A DNA stretch of 64,000 nt from DAONFI01 sp035403485 (lineage in GTDB: Bacteria; Planctomycetota; Phycisphaerae; SM23-33), in contig CAZIAZ010000001.1 in assembly GCA_964536835.1 (NCBI GenBank), positions 1 to 64,000 of the forward strand, given 5' to 3'. This document shows positions 55,334-64,000 of the stretch, piece by piece. The notes under the pieces were generated by a model. The model did no database searches, had not been told where the DNA came from, and saw only the letters and a list, made by a program, of their open reading frames with translations. Each line of letters begins with the position of its first letter. The first letter of the stretch is position 1. Made by a program: the position numbers and the translations under genes.

Positions 55334-56395
55334 ATGGAAATACATGAACTTCTTAGAACTGCGTTGACGTCTAGTGCGAGCGACGTGCATCTAGTCCCTG
55401 GCCAGCCGCCTATAATGCGCGTACATACCATGCTCGAACCGATACCGGGTTATGACGTATTTACAAAAGACGTTGCTGAAGAACTGATTAAAACTCTCGT
55501 CGAGCCGGCCAGAATGGAACGTCTGAAAAATCATCTCGACCTCGATTTCGGCCTTGAGTCGCCCGGCAATGGCCGTTTTCGCGTCAACGCCCATTACCAG
55601 AAAAACGGCTTGGGTTTCGCATTTCGTGCCATTCCGCAAAAGGTGCCGGCGCTGGCAGACCTGAACCTGCCGGCCGGCGTGCAGGAATTCGTCAAATATC
55701 CCAGGGGTCTGGTACTCGTAACGGGCGCGACGGGAAGCGGCAAAAGTACGACTCTGGCGTCAATGATAAACGCCATGAACCAGTCCATCAACAGGCATAT
55801 CATAACGCTGGAAGACCCGATAGAATATGAACTGGTAAGCAAAACATGTCTTATCGAGCAGCGTGAAGTCGGCCAGGACGTGGAAAGTTTCGCAAGCGGG
55901 CTCAAACATGCCCTGCGTCAGGATCCGGACGTCATTCTCGTCGGTGAAATGCGCGACCTTGAAACCACGTCAGCCGCCATAACCGCCGCCGAAACCGGCC
56001 ACCTGGTGCTTTCGACCCTGCATACGCAAAGTGCGCATCAGACGCTGGCACGTATAATCGACATCTATCCGCCGGCACAGCAGAATCAGATACGCAGCAT
56101 GCTGGCAACGACTCTGCGGGCAGTCGTTACGCAGACGCTTTTCAGACGTCACGACATAAAAGGCATGGCGCCAGCCTGCGAAATAATGGTATGTACGTCG
56201 GCAATAGCGAATTGCATTCGTGAAAACCGCCTGCATGAAATTCCGAACATCATTGAAACAAGCCGCCAACAGGGCATGCAACTGCTGGATGATTCCATCA
56301 AGGGCCTCGTACTCAACGGCCTCATTTCACCCAAAGAAGCACTTACGAAGGCGAATCATCCTGAAACACTCAAGCAGGCTCTGGGGCTGGTGTAA
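55334..56395 (+). CDS. pilT: Pilus retraction ATPase PilT
   Basis: 353 aa. PAS-like N-terminal domain (ASDVHLVPGQPPIMRV), Walker A GATGSGKST (Lys137), Walker B LVGEMRDLETTSAA, His box STLHTQSAHQT and a PilT-type C-terminal AIANCIRENRLHEIPNII region matching the AIRNLIRE motif required for retraction. It indicates a retractable pilus and favours a true T4P over a type II secretion role. 22 bp after pilB. Confidence 0.93.
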   Translation: MEIHELLRTALTSSASDVHLVPGQPPIMRVHTMLEPIPGYDVFTKDVAEELIKTLVEPARMERLKNHLDLDFGLESPGNGRFRVNAHYQKNGLGFAFRAIPQKVPALADLNLPAGVQEFVKYPRGLVLVTGATGSGKSTTLASMINAMNQSINRHIITLEDPIEYELVSKTCLIEQREVGQDVESFASGLKHALRQDPDVILVGEMRDLETTSAAITAAETGHLVLSTLHTQSAHQTLARIIDIYPPAQQNQIRSMLATTLRAVVTQTLFRRHDIKGMAPACEIMVCTSAIANCIRENRLHEIPNIIETSRQQGMQLLDDSIKGLVLNGLISPKEALTKANHPETLKQALGLV

Positions 56396-56415
56396 GAAAA
56401 AAGCTGTAAAAGAAC

Positions 56416-57639
56416 ATGGCCAAATTCAAATACGAAATTCAGAAAGCCAACCAGCAGATAGTCACCGGTATAGTTGAAGGCGCCTCCATTATGGAGGCGT
56501 CGGCAAAGGTTCGTCAGTTGGGCGGGTATCTTGTAAAAATCGAGCCGGCGATGAGTGCCGCCAGCGTAATCGACAAAATGCGCAATATTCGCATAGAGTC
56601 GCTTCCCAGCCACAAGGACATAATGGGTCTGACGAAACAGCTGGCGGTCATGGTTCGCGCAGGCATAAGTATACGAGATGCACTGGAAGGCATCGCCGAG
56701 CAGCAGAAAAATCTGCGATTTCGCGACATACTCCGGCAATGCCGGGCTGATGTGGAATCCGGCAACCAGTTTTCAGATGCAATCGCAAAAAACCCCAAAG
56801 TTTTCTCGCTCATGTACGTGAACATGGTGCGCGCATCCGAAATGTCCGGCACTTTTGCAAAAATGCTCGACCGCATAGGAAAATATCTCGAAGAACAGCA
56901 CGAAACGAGAAGTATGGTGCGAGGCGCGATGATATATCCGGCGGTTCTCTTTTGTATGTCCGTCGGCGCAGTCATCTTTCTGCTTACGTGGGTTCTGCCG
57001 CGATTTATGGGTGTATTCAGGGGCAAGGAGCAGCTTTTGCCGAAGCCCACTAAAATGCTCATGGCGATGAGCAACTTCATGATTGCACATTGGCCGATAA
57101 TACTGGTCGGCGCAGTCGTATTTATCGTATTTATAATAGCCCTCAACAAAACGAAAAAAGGAAGACGATTTCTGGATCTTCTCAAGCTCAAAGTACCCAT
57201 TCTGTCCAAAATGTTCCGTGCTATTTATATCGCCCGCAGCCTTCAGACTATGGGTGAACTGGTTTTAGCCGGCGTACCGATGCTGGAAGTACTTCAGATA
57301 ACATCCGACATTGCGGGAAACGGGTATTACTACGACATGTGGCAGAAAGTTAAAAACTCGGTAAAGGAGGGCAATAAAATAGTCACCGAACTTAACAACA
57401 GTCCGTTGCTGCCGCAGAGTGTCGTACAGATGATAGGCTCAGGCGAGGATTCCGGCCGTCTGGGTGAAGTTCTGGAAGACGTTTCCGAATTTTACGCAAA
57501 AGAACTCAGAGATACAATCAAGGCGGTTACCGCACTGCTTGAACCGTTGATGATAGTTTTTATGGGCTTTGTCGTAGGCTTTATCGCCATGAGCATCATC
57601 CTGCCGGTATTCAAGATGTCTAGCCTGGCCGGCAAATGA
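56416..57639 (+). CDS. pilC: Pilus inner-membrane platform protein PilC
   Basis: 407 aa, two T2SSF repeats (about residues 75-200 and 280-400), each followed by hydrophobic helices (AVLFCMSVGAVIFLLTWVLP; LMIVFMGFVVGFIAMSIILP). Motifs QLAVMVRAGISIRDAL and VQMIGSGEDSGRL are conserved. It transmits motor rotation to pilin. Last gene of the operon; 20 bp after pilT. No major pilin gene is in the window. Confidence 0.93.
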   Translation: MAKFKYEIQKANQQIVTGIVEGASIMEASAKVRQLGGYLVKIEPAMSAASVIDKMRNIRIESLPSHKDIMGLTKQLAVMVRAGISIRDALEGIAEQQKNLRFRDILRQCRADVESGNQFSDAIAKNPKVFSLMYVNMVRASEMSGTFAKMLDRIGKYLEEQHETRSMVRGAMIYPAVLFCMSVGAVIFLLTWVLPRFMGVFRGKEQLLPKPTKMLMAMSNFMIAHWPIILVGAVVFIVFIIALNKTKKGRRFLDLLKLKVPILSKMFRAIYIARSLQTMGELVLAGVPMLEVLQITSDIAGNGYYYDMWQKVKNSVKEGNKIVTELNNSPLLPQSVVQMIGSGEDSGRLGEVLEDVSEFYAKELRDTIKAVTALLEPLMIVFMGFVVGFIAMSIILPVFKMSSLAGK

Positions 57640-57742
57640 CAAAAGCCCCATAACCGATTATTTTCGCAAAGATTAACGCCCCGTATTGACGCCTGATTTT
57701 GAGCAGGAATCTGTTGCATATTGCCGGATTATATGTAATACT

Positions 57743-57903
57743 TAAGGCAGTTCTTGAAAAAATGTTCCATTTGGCCTTGCTGTAAGGTTTTTCGACTACG
57801 CCCGTCTGCATCGGAAACCATATAAGGTTGCCTGCTTCGACGTCCTTGTCAGAAAACCTTTAGCTGGCGTCAAAAAAGAAAAAACTTTCAAGAACTGCTC
57901 TAG
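57743..57903. repeat. MITE, family D, TA-flanked
   Basis: TAAGGCAGTTCTTGAAA at the left and TAGAGCAGTTCTTGAAA read inward from the right: 17-bp inverted ends with two mismatches. TA occurs at both edges (57743-57744, 57902-57903). No transposase. It fills most of the gap between pilC and the STAS gene. Confidence 0.75.
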
Positions 57904-57929
57904 CGAAGGTAAAGGAAGGAATTCAGAAT

Positions 57930-58268
57930 ATGGATTTGAACGTAGAAAAAAAGGACGGAGTGGCGATAGTGACTCTTTTGGGAAGTCATCTTGACGCCAG
58001 CAATCATGAATTGTTCATGCAGGACATAACACCCGTCATCGAAGAAAATCCTAATCTGCTGCTCGATATCGGAGAATTACAGGCATTGGACAGTTCCGGC
58101 CTGGGGGCGTTTGCGTATTGTATGCGAACGGCGCGCGACGCCGGCGGCAGATTGACGATATGTCGTCCTTCGCCGCGGGTTCTGGTTACATTCGAACTGG
58201 TGCACATAGACAGAATCATCGGCGTATACGACACGCGGGATGCCGCCGTGGATTCATACAAAAAATAA
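57930..58268 (+). CDS. STAS-domain anti-sigma factor antagonist
   Basis: 112 aa. A single STAS domain with the phospho-acceptor motif ALDSSGLGAF (Ser56). In the dephosphorylated form such proteins bind an anti-sigma kinase and free a sigma factor. The RsbU-type phosphatase at 3633-5714 is a plausible activator. No anti-sigma kinase or sigma gene is adjacent. AAGGAA lies 13-14 bases upstream of the ATG. The protein is preceded by a MITE, so it may have its own promoter inside or after the repeat. Confidence 0.85.
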   Translation: MDLNVEKKDGVAIVTLLGSHLDASNHELFMQDITPVIEENPNLLLDIGELQALDSSGLGAFAYCMRTARDAGGRLTICRPSPRVLVTFELVHIDRIIGVYDTRDAAVDSYKK

Positions 58269-58299
58269 CCGGCGTAAGCTCCCGTTTGAATTTGAAAAA

Positions 58300-60159
58300 T
58301 TACATTTTTCTGCTTTTTTCCAAAATATCTTTCAATTCGTCGCAGACTTTTTCGACCTGTCTGTCTTTAAGGTTGAGTATGTCTTTCAATGCCTGGCCGA
58401 TGGCCGGGATGTATTTCTCTATGTAGCTGCGTTTTTTGAGTTCCTGCCTGATTCGGGACGTTTTACGAATATGCGCTCCCAGTTTTCTGCCGCATTCCTG
58501 GAGAGCGAGTCTTATTTCCTTCAAAATATCGGGATACGATGCGATAGCCTCTTTTGATTCGCTCGTAAAGGGGACCCACACGCTGCCCATATGTATGACT
58601 ATGGTCAAATCGCCAGCCGGCAGGGCACCGCGGCTCTGTGAGAGGCCATACTTGCGCCAGCTCATCTGTGCCACGCTTTTGTAAATCGCGCATGCTCCCT
58701 GCTGATACTGCAGCGGCACACGATTGGCGAGGCGGAGCACTCGCGCCAGAGAATCTCCGCCATTGTCGTCATCGGCCGACGTCGCGTCATCATTATCGTC
58801 GTCATTTTCGGTTTCATCAAGCAGGGTTTGCTGCTGTTGCGACTGGCAGGCTGGATTTTTGCCGTATGCGATAGCCGCTTCTATGACGAACGGATTGCCG
58901 CGATAGACCGCCGGCTTGCGCGAGATGGCGGCGTAAAATTCCGCGTCGACCACCTGTTTTAATCCGGCAATCAACTGTTCGTGGCCGATGGGCACGATGC
59001 AGTCCGTATTCGGCGCGAGTATTTTGACGTCGTTTATTGCGACGTGGAGTGCTCTGGCCTTATCGCCGTCGACGCCCGCTGGCCGTGTTTTTGGAGTTAG
59101 ACCCATGCCTGCTTTTTTGATTATCTCGTCGGCGAGCTTGGGCGAGATGCGGGAAAATTCGCTCGTGAAAAACTGCTGCAGATTTTTAGCAGTCGTATCC
59201 TGGAGCATTTTTATGAAAACGCCCAGTTCCACTCCATGCGGATGGGGCTTGATTTCCTTGGGGATTGCGGGCAGTTCCATGACCGAGGCGGTGTAGGAAA
59301 TATCGCGTCCGTCCGGCGTTTTATATTTGAATGTAACATGAGGATTTGCGACGGCCGTCTGCTGGAGATATTCATCTACGCTCTGGCGGCCTTTCTGATA
59401 GCGGGCTTCCAGCTCTATCTCCACGCAAGTGCCGTGTTCCGGAGCCCAGTCGACGATTTCATCCGCGAGGATTTCCGGTTTGTTATTTCGCGTGTCGATT
59501 TTAAGCGTATATGAATGAGCCGGCGAGCGTTTGCCTGTGCGGCTGATGATTTTGACCGGCTTGCCCGTAGTCAAAAGGCCATACATGCCGGCTGCGGATA
59601 TGCCGATACCCTGCTGGCCCCTGCTCATCCTCAGCCTGTGAAATTTACTCCCGTAAAGCAGTCTGCCGAAGATATTGGGTATCTGCTGCCTGACGATGCC
59701 AGGGCCGTTATCCTGTACCATGACCCGAAAATGCGTCTCGGAAATCTGGTCAATGGCGACTTCTACCAGGGGCATTATGCCGGCTTCTTCGCAAGCATCC
59801 AGCGAGTTGTCAACCGCTTCTTTTACCGTGGTCAGCAAAGCCTTTCTGGGATTGTCGAATCCCAGCAGATGGCGGTTCTTGGCGAAAAATTCGCTTACCG
59901 AAATACTCCGTTGAGCCTTGGCCATGGATTCCGCCGTAGCATATTTCTGCTTCGCCGATTTTCTTTTCGTTACAGGCGAGTGTTCTTCCGTTTCTTCCGG
60001 AAGTTGAGGATTGGAGGGTGGTGTTTTTTTGCTTATCCGTTTGGCTTTAGCAGGTTTTTCCGCCACAGTTGACGATTCGGCGGTCACCTGGTTGTCGTCG
60101 AAAAGAAATCCTGTTGCGTCTTTTTTTGAGGTTTTTGTGTTGGGGGCTTTTTTGGCCAT
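58300..60159 (-). CDS. top6B: DNA topoisomerase VI subunit B
   Basis: 619 aa. A basic, low-complexity N-terminal extension of about 85 residues precedes the GHKL ATPase: KEAVDNSLDACEEAG (catalytic Glu), MVQDNGPGI, and the lid GQQGIGISAAGMYG. The helix-two-turn-helix segment (FTSEFSRISPKLADEII) and transducer domain follow. An acidic insert (DDDNDDATSADDDN) lies near residue 470. Topo VI is an archaeal type IIB enzyme, patchy in bacteria; activity needs subunit A (Spo11-like), which is not in the window. The downstream neighbour is a convergent STAS gene, so top6A is not in the usual adjacent position. Confidence 0.92.
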   Translation of the reverse strand: MAKKAPNTKTSKKDATGFLFDDNQVTAESSTVAEKPAKAKRISKKTPPSNPQLPEETEEHSPVTKRKSAKQKYATAESMAKAQRSISVSEFFAKNRHLLGFDNPRKALLTTVKEAVDNSLDACEEAGIMPLVEVAIDQISETHFRVMVQDNGPGIVRQQIPNIFGRLLYGSKFHRLRMSRGQQGIGISAAGMYGLLTTGKPVKIISRTGKRSPAHSYTLKIDTRNNKPEILADEIVDWAPEHGTCVEIELEARYQKGRQSVDEYLQQTAVANPHVTFKYKTPDGRDISYTASVMELPAIPKEIKPHPHGVELGVFIKMLQDTTAKNLQQFFTSEFSRISPKLADEIIKKAGMGLTPKTRPAGVDGDKARALHVAINDVKILAPNTDCIVPIGHEQLIAGLKQVVDAEFYAAISRKPAVYRGNPFVIEAAIAYGKNPACQSQQQQTLLDETENDDDNDDATSADDDNGGDSLARVLRLANRVPLQYQQGACAIYKSVAQMSWRKYGLSQSRGALPAGDLTIVIHMGSVWVPFTSESKEAIASYPDILKEIRLALQECGRKLGAHIRKTSRIRQELKKRSYIEKYIPAIGQALKDILNLKDRQVEKVCDELKDILEKSRKM

Positions 60160-60205
60160 CCGTGGCTCCTTCGGTCCGTATATTCGTACAACGTATTTAT
60201 AAGAT

Positions 60206-60409
60206 TTTCATTTGTCCGTCTATCGGTGGACATTTTTATCTATGCTTTTTTAAAAAAACGGAAAATTACGACAGGCATATCAAAATTTTTTACGCGTTAA
60301 AACCGTTTAGAATCATATTTGTCAGGCTTTCGTTTATCTGCTTGTCGGGGGATATTTTTATCTATGTTTTTTAAAAAAACCGGAAAATTACGACCGTCAT
60401 ATTAAAAAC
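60206..60409. repeat. Degenerate direct repeat, two copies of about 80 bp
   Basis: Copy 1 (about 60206-60285) and copy 2 (about 60329-60409) share TTTTTATCTATG, a T run, an A run, GGAAAATTACGAC and CATAT-AAAA in the same order, 123 bp apart. The second copy reaches the end of the DUF502 gene. No open frame. They could be a duplicated regulatory segment or repeat element. Confidence 0.6.
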
Positions 60410-61043
60410 TGTTTTCGGCTTCATCCGGATTTTCGATTTTTCTTACGGTTGAATCTTCATCGGTGATATGAGCCGTAATTGCCAGCTTCATGGCTGTCTC
60501 GACAGACATATCCAGCGGCGTCAAGTCGCACGGCCGTGCCAGTACCGTCGGCCCGCCTATCATGTATCCCATCGGGAGAAAGACGACTACGCGTTTTTCG
60601 CCGTTCACGCATACTTTGGGCTTTTCGTTCGTAACTATGCCGAGCATGGCGAAAGACGAGCCTTCCGGCTTGAACAGAACCGGCCGGCCACGTCTTTTTT
60701 CTGACGTCTGGCCGAAAAGTTTCATCAGGTCTCGTACCGATTCGTATACCGTCTTTATGCCCGGCAGAGAGCTTAGCACCTGGTCTACCCAGTTGAAAAA
60801 TCGGCTGAACATCCAGAAATCCGCCAGCACTCCAACCAGATAAATAAGCAGCAGCACAGCCAGTACGCCCAGGCCGCTGGCGACAGGTTCCCATTTGCTT
60901 TCGACCGACAGTTGGGTTATTCCGAAAACGCCTCGGCCCAGTCTGCCGACGAACTGGCCGACTATCACTATAATCCAGACGGTCGCACCAAGAGGGCCGA
61001 CGATAAAAAGGCCAGTCATCATTTTCTTTACATGTTTACGCAT
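60402..61043 (-). CDS. DUF502 family membrane protein
   Basis: 213 aa. Two hydrophobic helices (about residues 8-30 and 55-77) and the family segments GLFIVGPLGATVWI, LPGIKTVYESVRDLMKLF and VVVFLPMGYMIGGPTVLA. Function unknown; widespread in Gram-negative bacteria. Probably one transcript with top6B, with the repeat region between them. Confidence 0.85.
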   Translation of the reverse strand: MRKHVKKMMTGLFIVGPLGATVWIIVIVGQFVGRLGRGVFGITQLSVESKWEPVASGLGVLAVLLLIYLVGVLADFWMFSRFFNWVDQVLSSLPGIKTVYESVRDLMKLFGQTSEKRRGRPVLFKPEGSSFAMLGIVTNEKPKVCVNGEKRVVVFLPMGYMIGGPTVLARPCDLTPLDMSVETAMKLAITAHITDEDSTVRKIENPDEAENSF

Positions 61044-61221
61044 TTTTCATTGCCTTTCGACTCGCGACATTTTGACAGAATTCCGGCGGAAATTCAACGG
61101 AATAATGGTTTTGTACGGCTGAGCTTACTATAATGGATAAAAATGATTTTGCGATATGAATATTGCGGTTGTGCGATGTAAGCCGAATCCGCCGTGGATA
61201 TTATCTTATGTGGAGAACGAC

Positions 61222-62055
61222 ATGAAATTTACGCAAATCGGCCGAGCGGCAATTTTTGGATTAGTCGTAGCAGCGGTGGCAGTTTTTGCCGCTGGATGCA
61301 AAGAGAAGGTTCACCATCATCATGCAGAGCCTACGCCGCCGCCGAGGCCTTGCCCTGTCCCGCCGCAGCCGCAACCGAGTCCAATGCAGATGTGGACGGA
61401 AATATCGGGCAGAGTTTTCATAGACGCCAAGCCGTGCAAAGACGCCACAATTACCGTATTCTGGGGCAAAGGCCGCTGTTACAAAAAATCCTGCCAGACG
61501 AACAAAAAAGGCGATTTCGTAATATGTGAAATTCCGCCCAAACGGGAAATTGCGATTGAGTTCCGTGGCAGGCATCACGAGCGGGAATATTTTTCAGCCA
61601 GGTCGATGTGGACCGGCCGTGCCGGCGATATTATGGTACTGGGCAGAATAGACCTTTCCGAAGTTCGGCCACAGCCAAGGCCGCAACCTATGCCCGGCCC
61701 TGTACCAGGCCCCAAACCGGCTCCGCATCCCAAGCCCACGCCAGGCCCCATGCCGCATCCAGAACCAGTCAGCAGGTGTGACCTGAAAATAAGCGGTTGC
61801 GTCATGTTTGAAGGCCGTCCGGCTCAAAATGCCGCGGTACGAATAACGTCCGGCAGAATTTACGAACGCACCGTCAAAACCGACGACAGAGGCCGATTTC
61901 GCGTAGCAGATGTACCACGGCATGCAAGAATTGAGATATTCGCAGAGCAGAAAAAACATCATCTGGTACTGGTCGGGTCGGCTGTGATACAGACCGGCGA
62001 CAACAATGTCGATATAGGGCCGTTGACGCTTTTTACAAAAAAGAAGAAAAAATAA
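61222..62055 (+). CDS. His/Pro-rich lipoprotein with two carboxypeptidase-regulatory-like domains
   Basis: 277 aa from the ATG at 61222 (GGAG 7 bases upstream). A signal peptide ends in FAAGC, a lipobox, followed by KEKVHHHHAEPTPPPRPCP. Two beta-sandwich domains (MWTEISGRVFIDAKPCKDATI; CDLKISGCVMFEGRPAQNAAV) resemble the CarboxypepD_reg fold and are separated by a Pro-rich linker (PMPGPVPGPKPAPHPKP-like). The HHHH stretch could bind metal. Tail is poly-Lys. Function unknown; envelope location inferred. Confidence 0.7.
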   Translation: MKFTQIGRAAIFGLVVAAVAVFAAGCKEKVHHHHAEPTPPPRPCPVPPQPQPSPMQMWTEISGRVFIDAKPCKDATITVFWGKGRCYKKSCQTNKKGDFVICEIPPKREIAIEFRGRHHEREYFSARSMWTGRAGDIMVLGRIDLSEVRPQPRPQPMPGPVPGPKPAPHPKPTPGPMPHPEPVSRCDLKISGCVMFEGRPAQNAAVRITSGRIYERTVKTDDRGRFRVADVPRHARIEIFAEQKKHHLVLVGSAVIQTGDNNVDIGPLTLFTKKKKK

Positions 62056-62065
62056 AAAACGACCT

Positions 62066-63118
62066 CTATTCGACCGTTCCGAATTTATATACCGTTACCT
62101 GCTTGTAAATATCGCCAGGCCGAAGGACGGCAGACGGAAAATTAGGTTTGTTGGGCGAATCGGGAAAATATTGCGTTTCAAGGCAAAATGCCGCGTAACG
62201 GGTCAGCGGCATACCTTTTTTGCCCGGCACGTCCAGGTTTAAAAAATTGCTCGTGCACAGTTGTATGCCTGGAGTGGTTGTGTGACATTCCAGACATCGT
62301 CCCGTATCATATTCTTCAACACGTGCGGCGAGGCTTAATTCGCCGGCTATGGTTTTGTTGAGCACCCAGTTATGATCATATCCGCCGCCTATCAGCAACT
62401 GCTCGTCATTGGCATCCATCCTGTCGCCAATCCGATGCAGGTTGACGAAATCCATCGGCGTGCCGGCGACAGGCCTGATTTCACCGGTTGGTATCTGGTT
62501 TTCGTCGGTCGGAGTGAAGCGATGGGCATTTATTGAAAGCATGTGGTTCAGGATATTGCCACGGCCGGCAAGATTGAAGTAACTGTGATTGGTAAGATTC
62601 AGTATGGTTGGTTTGTCCGTCACGGCATGATATGTGATTCGCAGGTCATTATCTTCGCCGAGCGAATAGGTGACATTGCACTCCAGGGTGCCCGGATAAT
62701 TTTCCTCGCCGTCGGGGCTGACGTACGTAAAACGCACGGCATTATCGTGATGGCTGACTTGTGCGGCCCAGGATTTTTTGTCGAACCCGATATCCCCGCC
62801 GTGCAGATGATTGCCGTTGTTGTTTACTGCGAGCTGATAATCGACGCCGTCGAGCGTGAACGTTCCGCAGGCGATTCTGTTGGCATATCGTCCCACGGTT
62901 GACCCGAAGAACTGGTTATGTTCCACGTAATCTCTGAGATTATCGAACCCCAGCACCACGTCAGCCATTTTGCCGTAGCGGTCGGGCACTTCCACCCTGA
63001 TAAGAGTCGCGCCATAATTCATAGCGGCGATTTTCATGCCGCCGCTGTTGGTTATGGTCAACTTTTCCACCGGTTTCCCGTCGGGCAGAGTGCCGATTAC
63101 GTCACGTTCCACGCTCAT
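62066..63118 (-). CDS. galM: Aldose 1-epimerase (mutarotase)
   Basis: 350 aa. The family motifs are present: GSTVGRYANRIACG, GNHLHGG (general-acid region), NLTNHSYFNLAG (catalytic His) and FCLETQYFPDSPN (catalytic Glu). It interconverts alpha and beta anomers of aldohexoses. No signal peptide, so cytoplasmic. Convergent with the lipoprotein gene, only 10 bp away; no terminator is seen between them. Confidence 0.95.
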   Translation of the reverse strand: MSVERDVIGTLPDGKPVEKLTITNSGGMKIAAMNYGATLIRVEVPDRYGKMADVVLGFDNLRDYVEHNQFFGSTVGRYANRIACGTFTLDGVDYQLAVNNNGNHLHGGDIGFDKKSWAAQVSHHDNAVRFTYVSPDGEENYPGTLECNVTYSLGEDNDLRITYHAVTDKPTILNLTNHSYFNLAGRGNILNHMLSINAHRFTPTDENQIPTGEIRPVAGTPMDFVNLHRIGDRMDANDEQLLIGGGYDHNWVLNKTIAGELSLAARVEEYDTGRCLECHTTTPGIQLCTSNFLNLDVPGKKGMPLTRYAAFCLETQYFPDSPNKPNFPSAVLRPGDIYKQVTVYKFGTVE

Positions 63119-63259
63119 AAAAGTTCCTCATGCTGAAGCGGATTTTAAACAGCTTCCAAAATCGCAGCCGTATTTTCGCGTGTTGGCGACGAGCACCAGC
63201 AAGGCTGTGAGAGAATTGTAGGCTGTTCTTTTATTAAAAATACTGGAATTGACGGGTAA

Positions 63260-64000
63260 ATGAAAGTATTTTATTGCACTGTCATGAATCCACGGCCGGT
63301 ACAATTAGACATATATCGCCTGTCGATACCCATGCGCGGTTTCGAGCACGCAGCCGCACGTCGTAAGACGGCGGAATCCGTTGTTGTAGCCATGCGTTAC
63401 AGTGACGGCTACATCGGCTGGGGAGAAACTCTGCCGAGGGCTTACGTGACCGGCGAAACCATGGAAACAGTTCCCGCCGATATTGAGACGCTTTTCAAAC
63501 GCTGTTGCGACGATGGCATATTGGACGTAGCCGCCGGCAAAATCCCCCAAAAAGTGCCAACCGCCGTCAATAATCGTTGCGTCAACGCCGCTGCATGTGC
63601 CCTCGACCTTGCAGGCCTTCGGCGGTTTTTTGCCGATTTCAATACGGTAGACCCGAAAATTCTGATGGCATTGACCAATCGCGCCCGCGTGAGGAATTAT
63701 ATCGATTCGCACGTATCTGGCGTATTGGGAAGTGCCAATCCACAAAAAACAGCCTGGCGTCTGAGGATTATGAAATTCGCCGATATCAAGGATTTCAAAC
63801 TCAAGCTGGGCCTGGGTGAAGAAGTTGACCGGCAGAATCTTGACGCGGTTTATTCGCAGCTCCGGCGAGGCTTGCAAAAAGGCACGCACTCGTTGAGAGT
63901 GGATATCAACGGCGGATGGAAAAAGGAAGACGTGCCGCAGAAGGTCGCACAACTCCGCAAATACGGCGTCTGTGCCGTCGAACAGCCGTGCTACTGCTCC
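63260..64000 (+). CDS. Enolase-superfamily enzyme, 3' end outside the window
   Basis: Open for 247 codons from the ATG at 63260 to the window end. The N-terminal capping domain (YRLSIPMRGFEHAAARRKTA, YIGWGETLPRAYVTGE) and the start of the barrel are visible: KLKLGLG (KxK base), RVDINGGW (first metal Asp) and AVEQP (second metal Glu). This is the muconate-lactonising/dipeptide-epimerase/o-succinylbenzoate synthase subgroup; which reaction cannot be told without the C-terminus. Confidence 0.75.
   Translation, partial: MKVFYCTVMNPRPVQLDIYRLSIPMRGFEHAAARRKTAESVVVAMRYSDGYIGWGETLPRAYVTGETMETVPADIETLFKRCCDDGILDVAAGKIPQKVPTAVNNRCVNAAACALDLAGLRRFFADFNTVDPKILMALTNRARVRNYIDSHVSGVLGSANPQKTAWRLRIMKFADIKDFKLKLGLGEEVDRQNLDAVYSQLRRGLQKGTHSLRVDINGGWKKEDVPQKVAQLRKYGVCAVEQPCYCS

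Overview
The window (about 50% G+C, dense coding on both strands) looks like a chromosome segment of an anaerobic planctomycete, probably Phycisphaerae-like. That is inference from gene content: a PEP-CTERM protein with TIGR03803 repeats, a bacterial NrpR nitrogen regulator, topoisomerase VI subunit B, a fused siroheme-decarboxylase-type (AhbA/AhbB) protein, superoxide reductase, and type IV pilus (T4P) genes split over two loci. No rRNA or species marker is present, so the placement is tentative.

Left part (1-36 kb). A GH116 glycosidase is followed by a truncated MFS transporter and a stem-loop cluster, then an RsbU-type phosphatase and a large membrane protein. Two abutting TA-flanked MITEs lead to nrpR, which diverges from gdhA across an intergenic region with four CGGYAA/TTRCCG inverted repeats. 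Next come superoxide reductase, a TlpA-like thioredoxin, tRNA-Tyr, an anchored metallopeptidase, and a four-gene minus-strand pilus/secretion operon (PilM-like fusion, two membrane proteins, secretin). Then follow mtaB, a toroid-fold protein, pabBC, ahbAB-like, a PEP-CTERM protein, tRNA-Leu, a shortened GcvT-like gene, a LOG protein, a DUF4870 protein, a nested MITE, a Cys-rich lipoprotein and rpsA.

Genomic island (36.1-47.8 kb). A 42-bp copy of the 3' part of tRNA-Arg(CCT) at 36087-36128 is repeated inside the intact tRNA at 47769-47842. Between them lie an unknown protein, a Rep_trans/MobT-like initiator with a hairpin cluster in its 5' end, an Xis-like HTH protein, a zinc-ribbon protein, a 32-repeat CRISPR array, cas2, cas1, cas9 (type II-C, 1059 aa, all catalytic residues present), a tracrRNA with its own promoter and terminator, and a tyrosine integrase. 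Paired GGGTAC boxes 12 bp apart sit near both ends. This is a complete CRISPR-Cas9 system on a tRNA-targeted mobile element. Each CRISPR repeat contains a good sigma70-type promoter (TTTACA, 17 bp, TGA-TACACT), so crRNAs are probably transcribed repeat by repeat, as in Neisseria.

Right part (47.8-64 kb). A deoxyhypusine-synthase-like protein and a D-lyxose isomerase precede a seven-gene pilus operon (pilM, pilN, pilO, pilP-like, pilB, pilT, pilC) that lacks a secretin; the secretin is in the 14-23 kb operon, so the two loci probably build one machine. Another TA-flanked MITE, a STAS antagonist (a plausible target of the RsbU phosphatase), topoisomerase VI subunit B, a DUF502 protein, a His/Pro-rich lipoprotein, aldose 1-epimerase and a partial enolase-superfamily gene complete the window.
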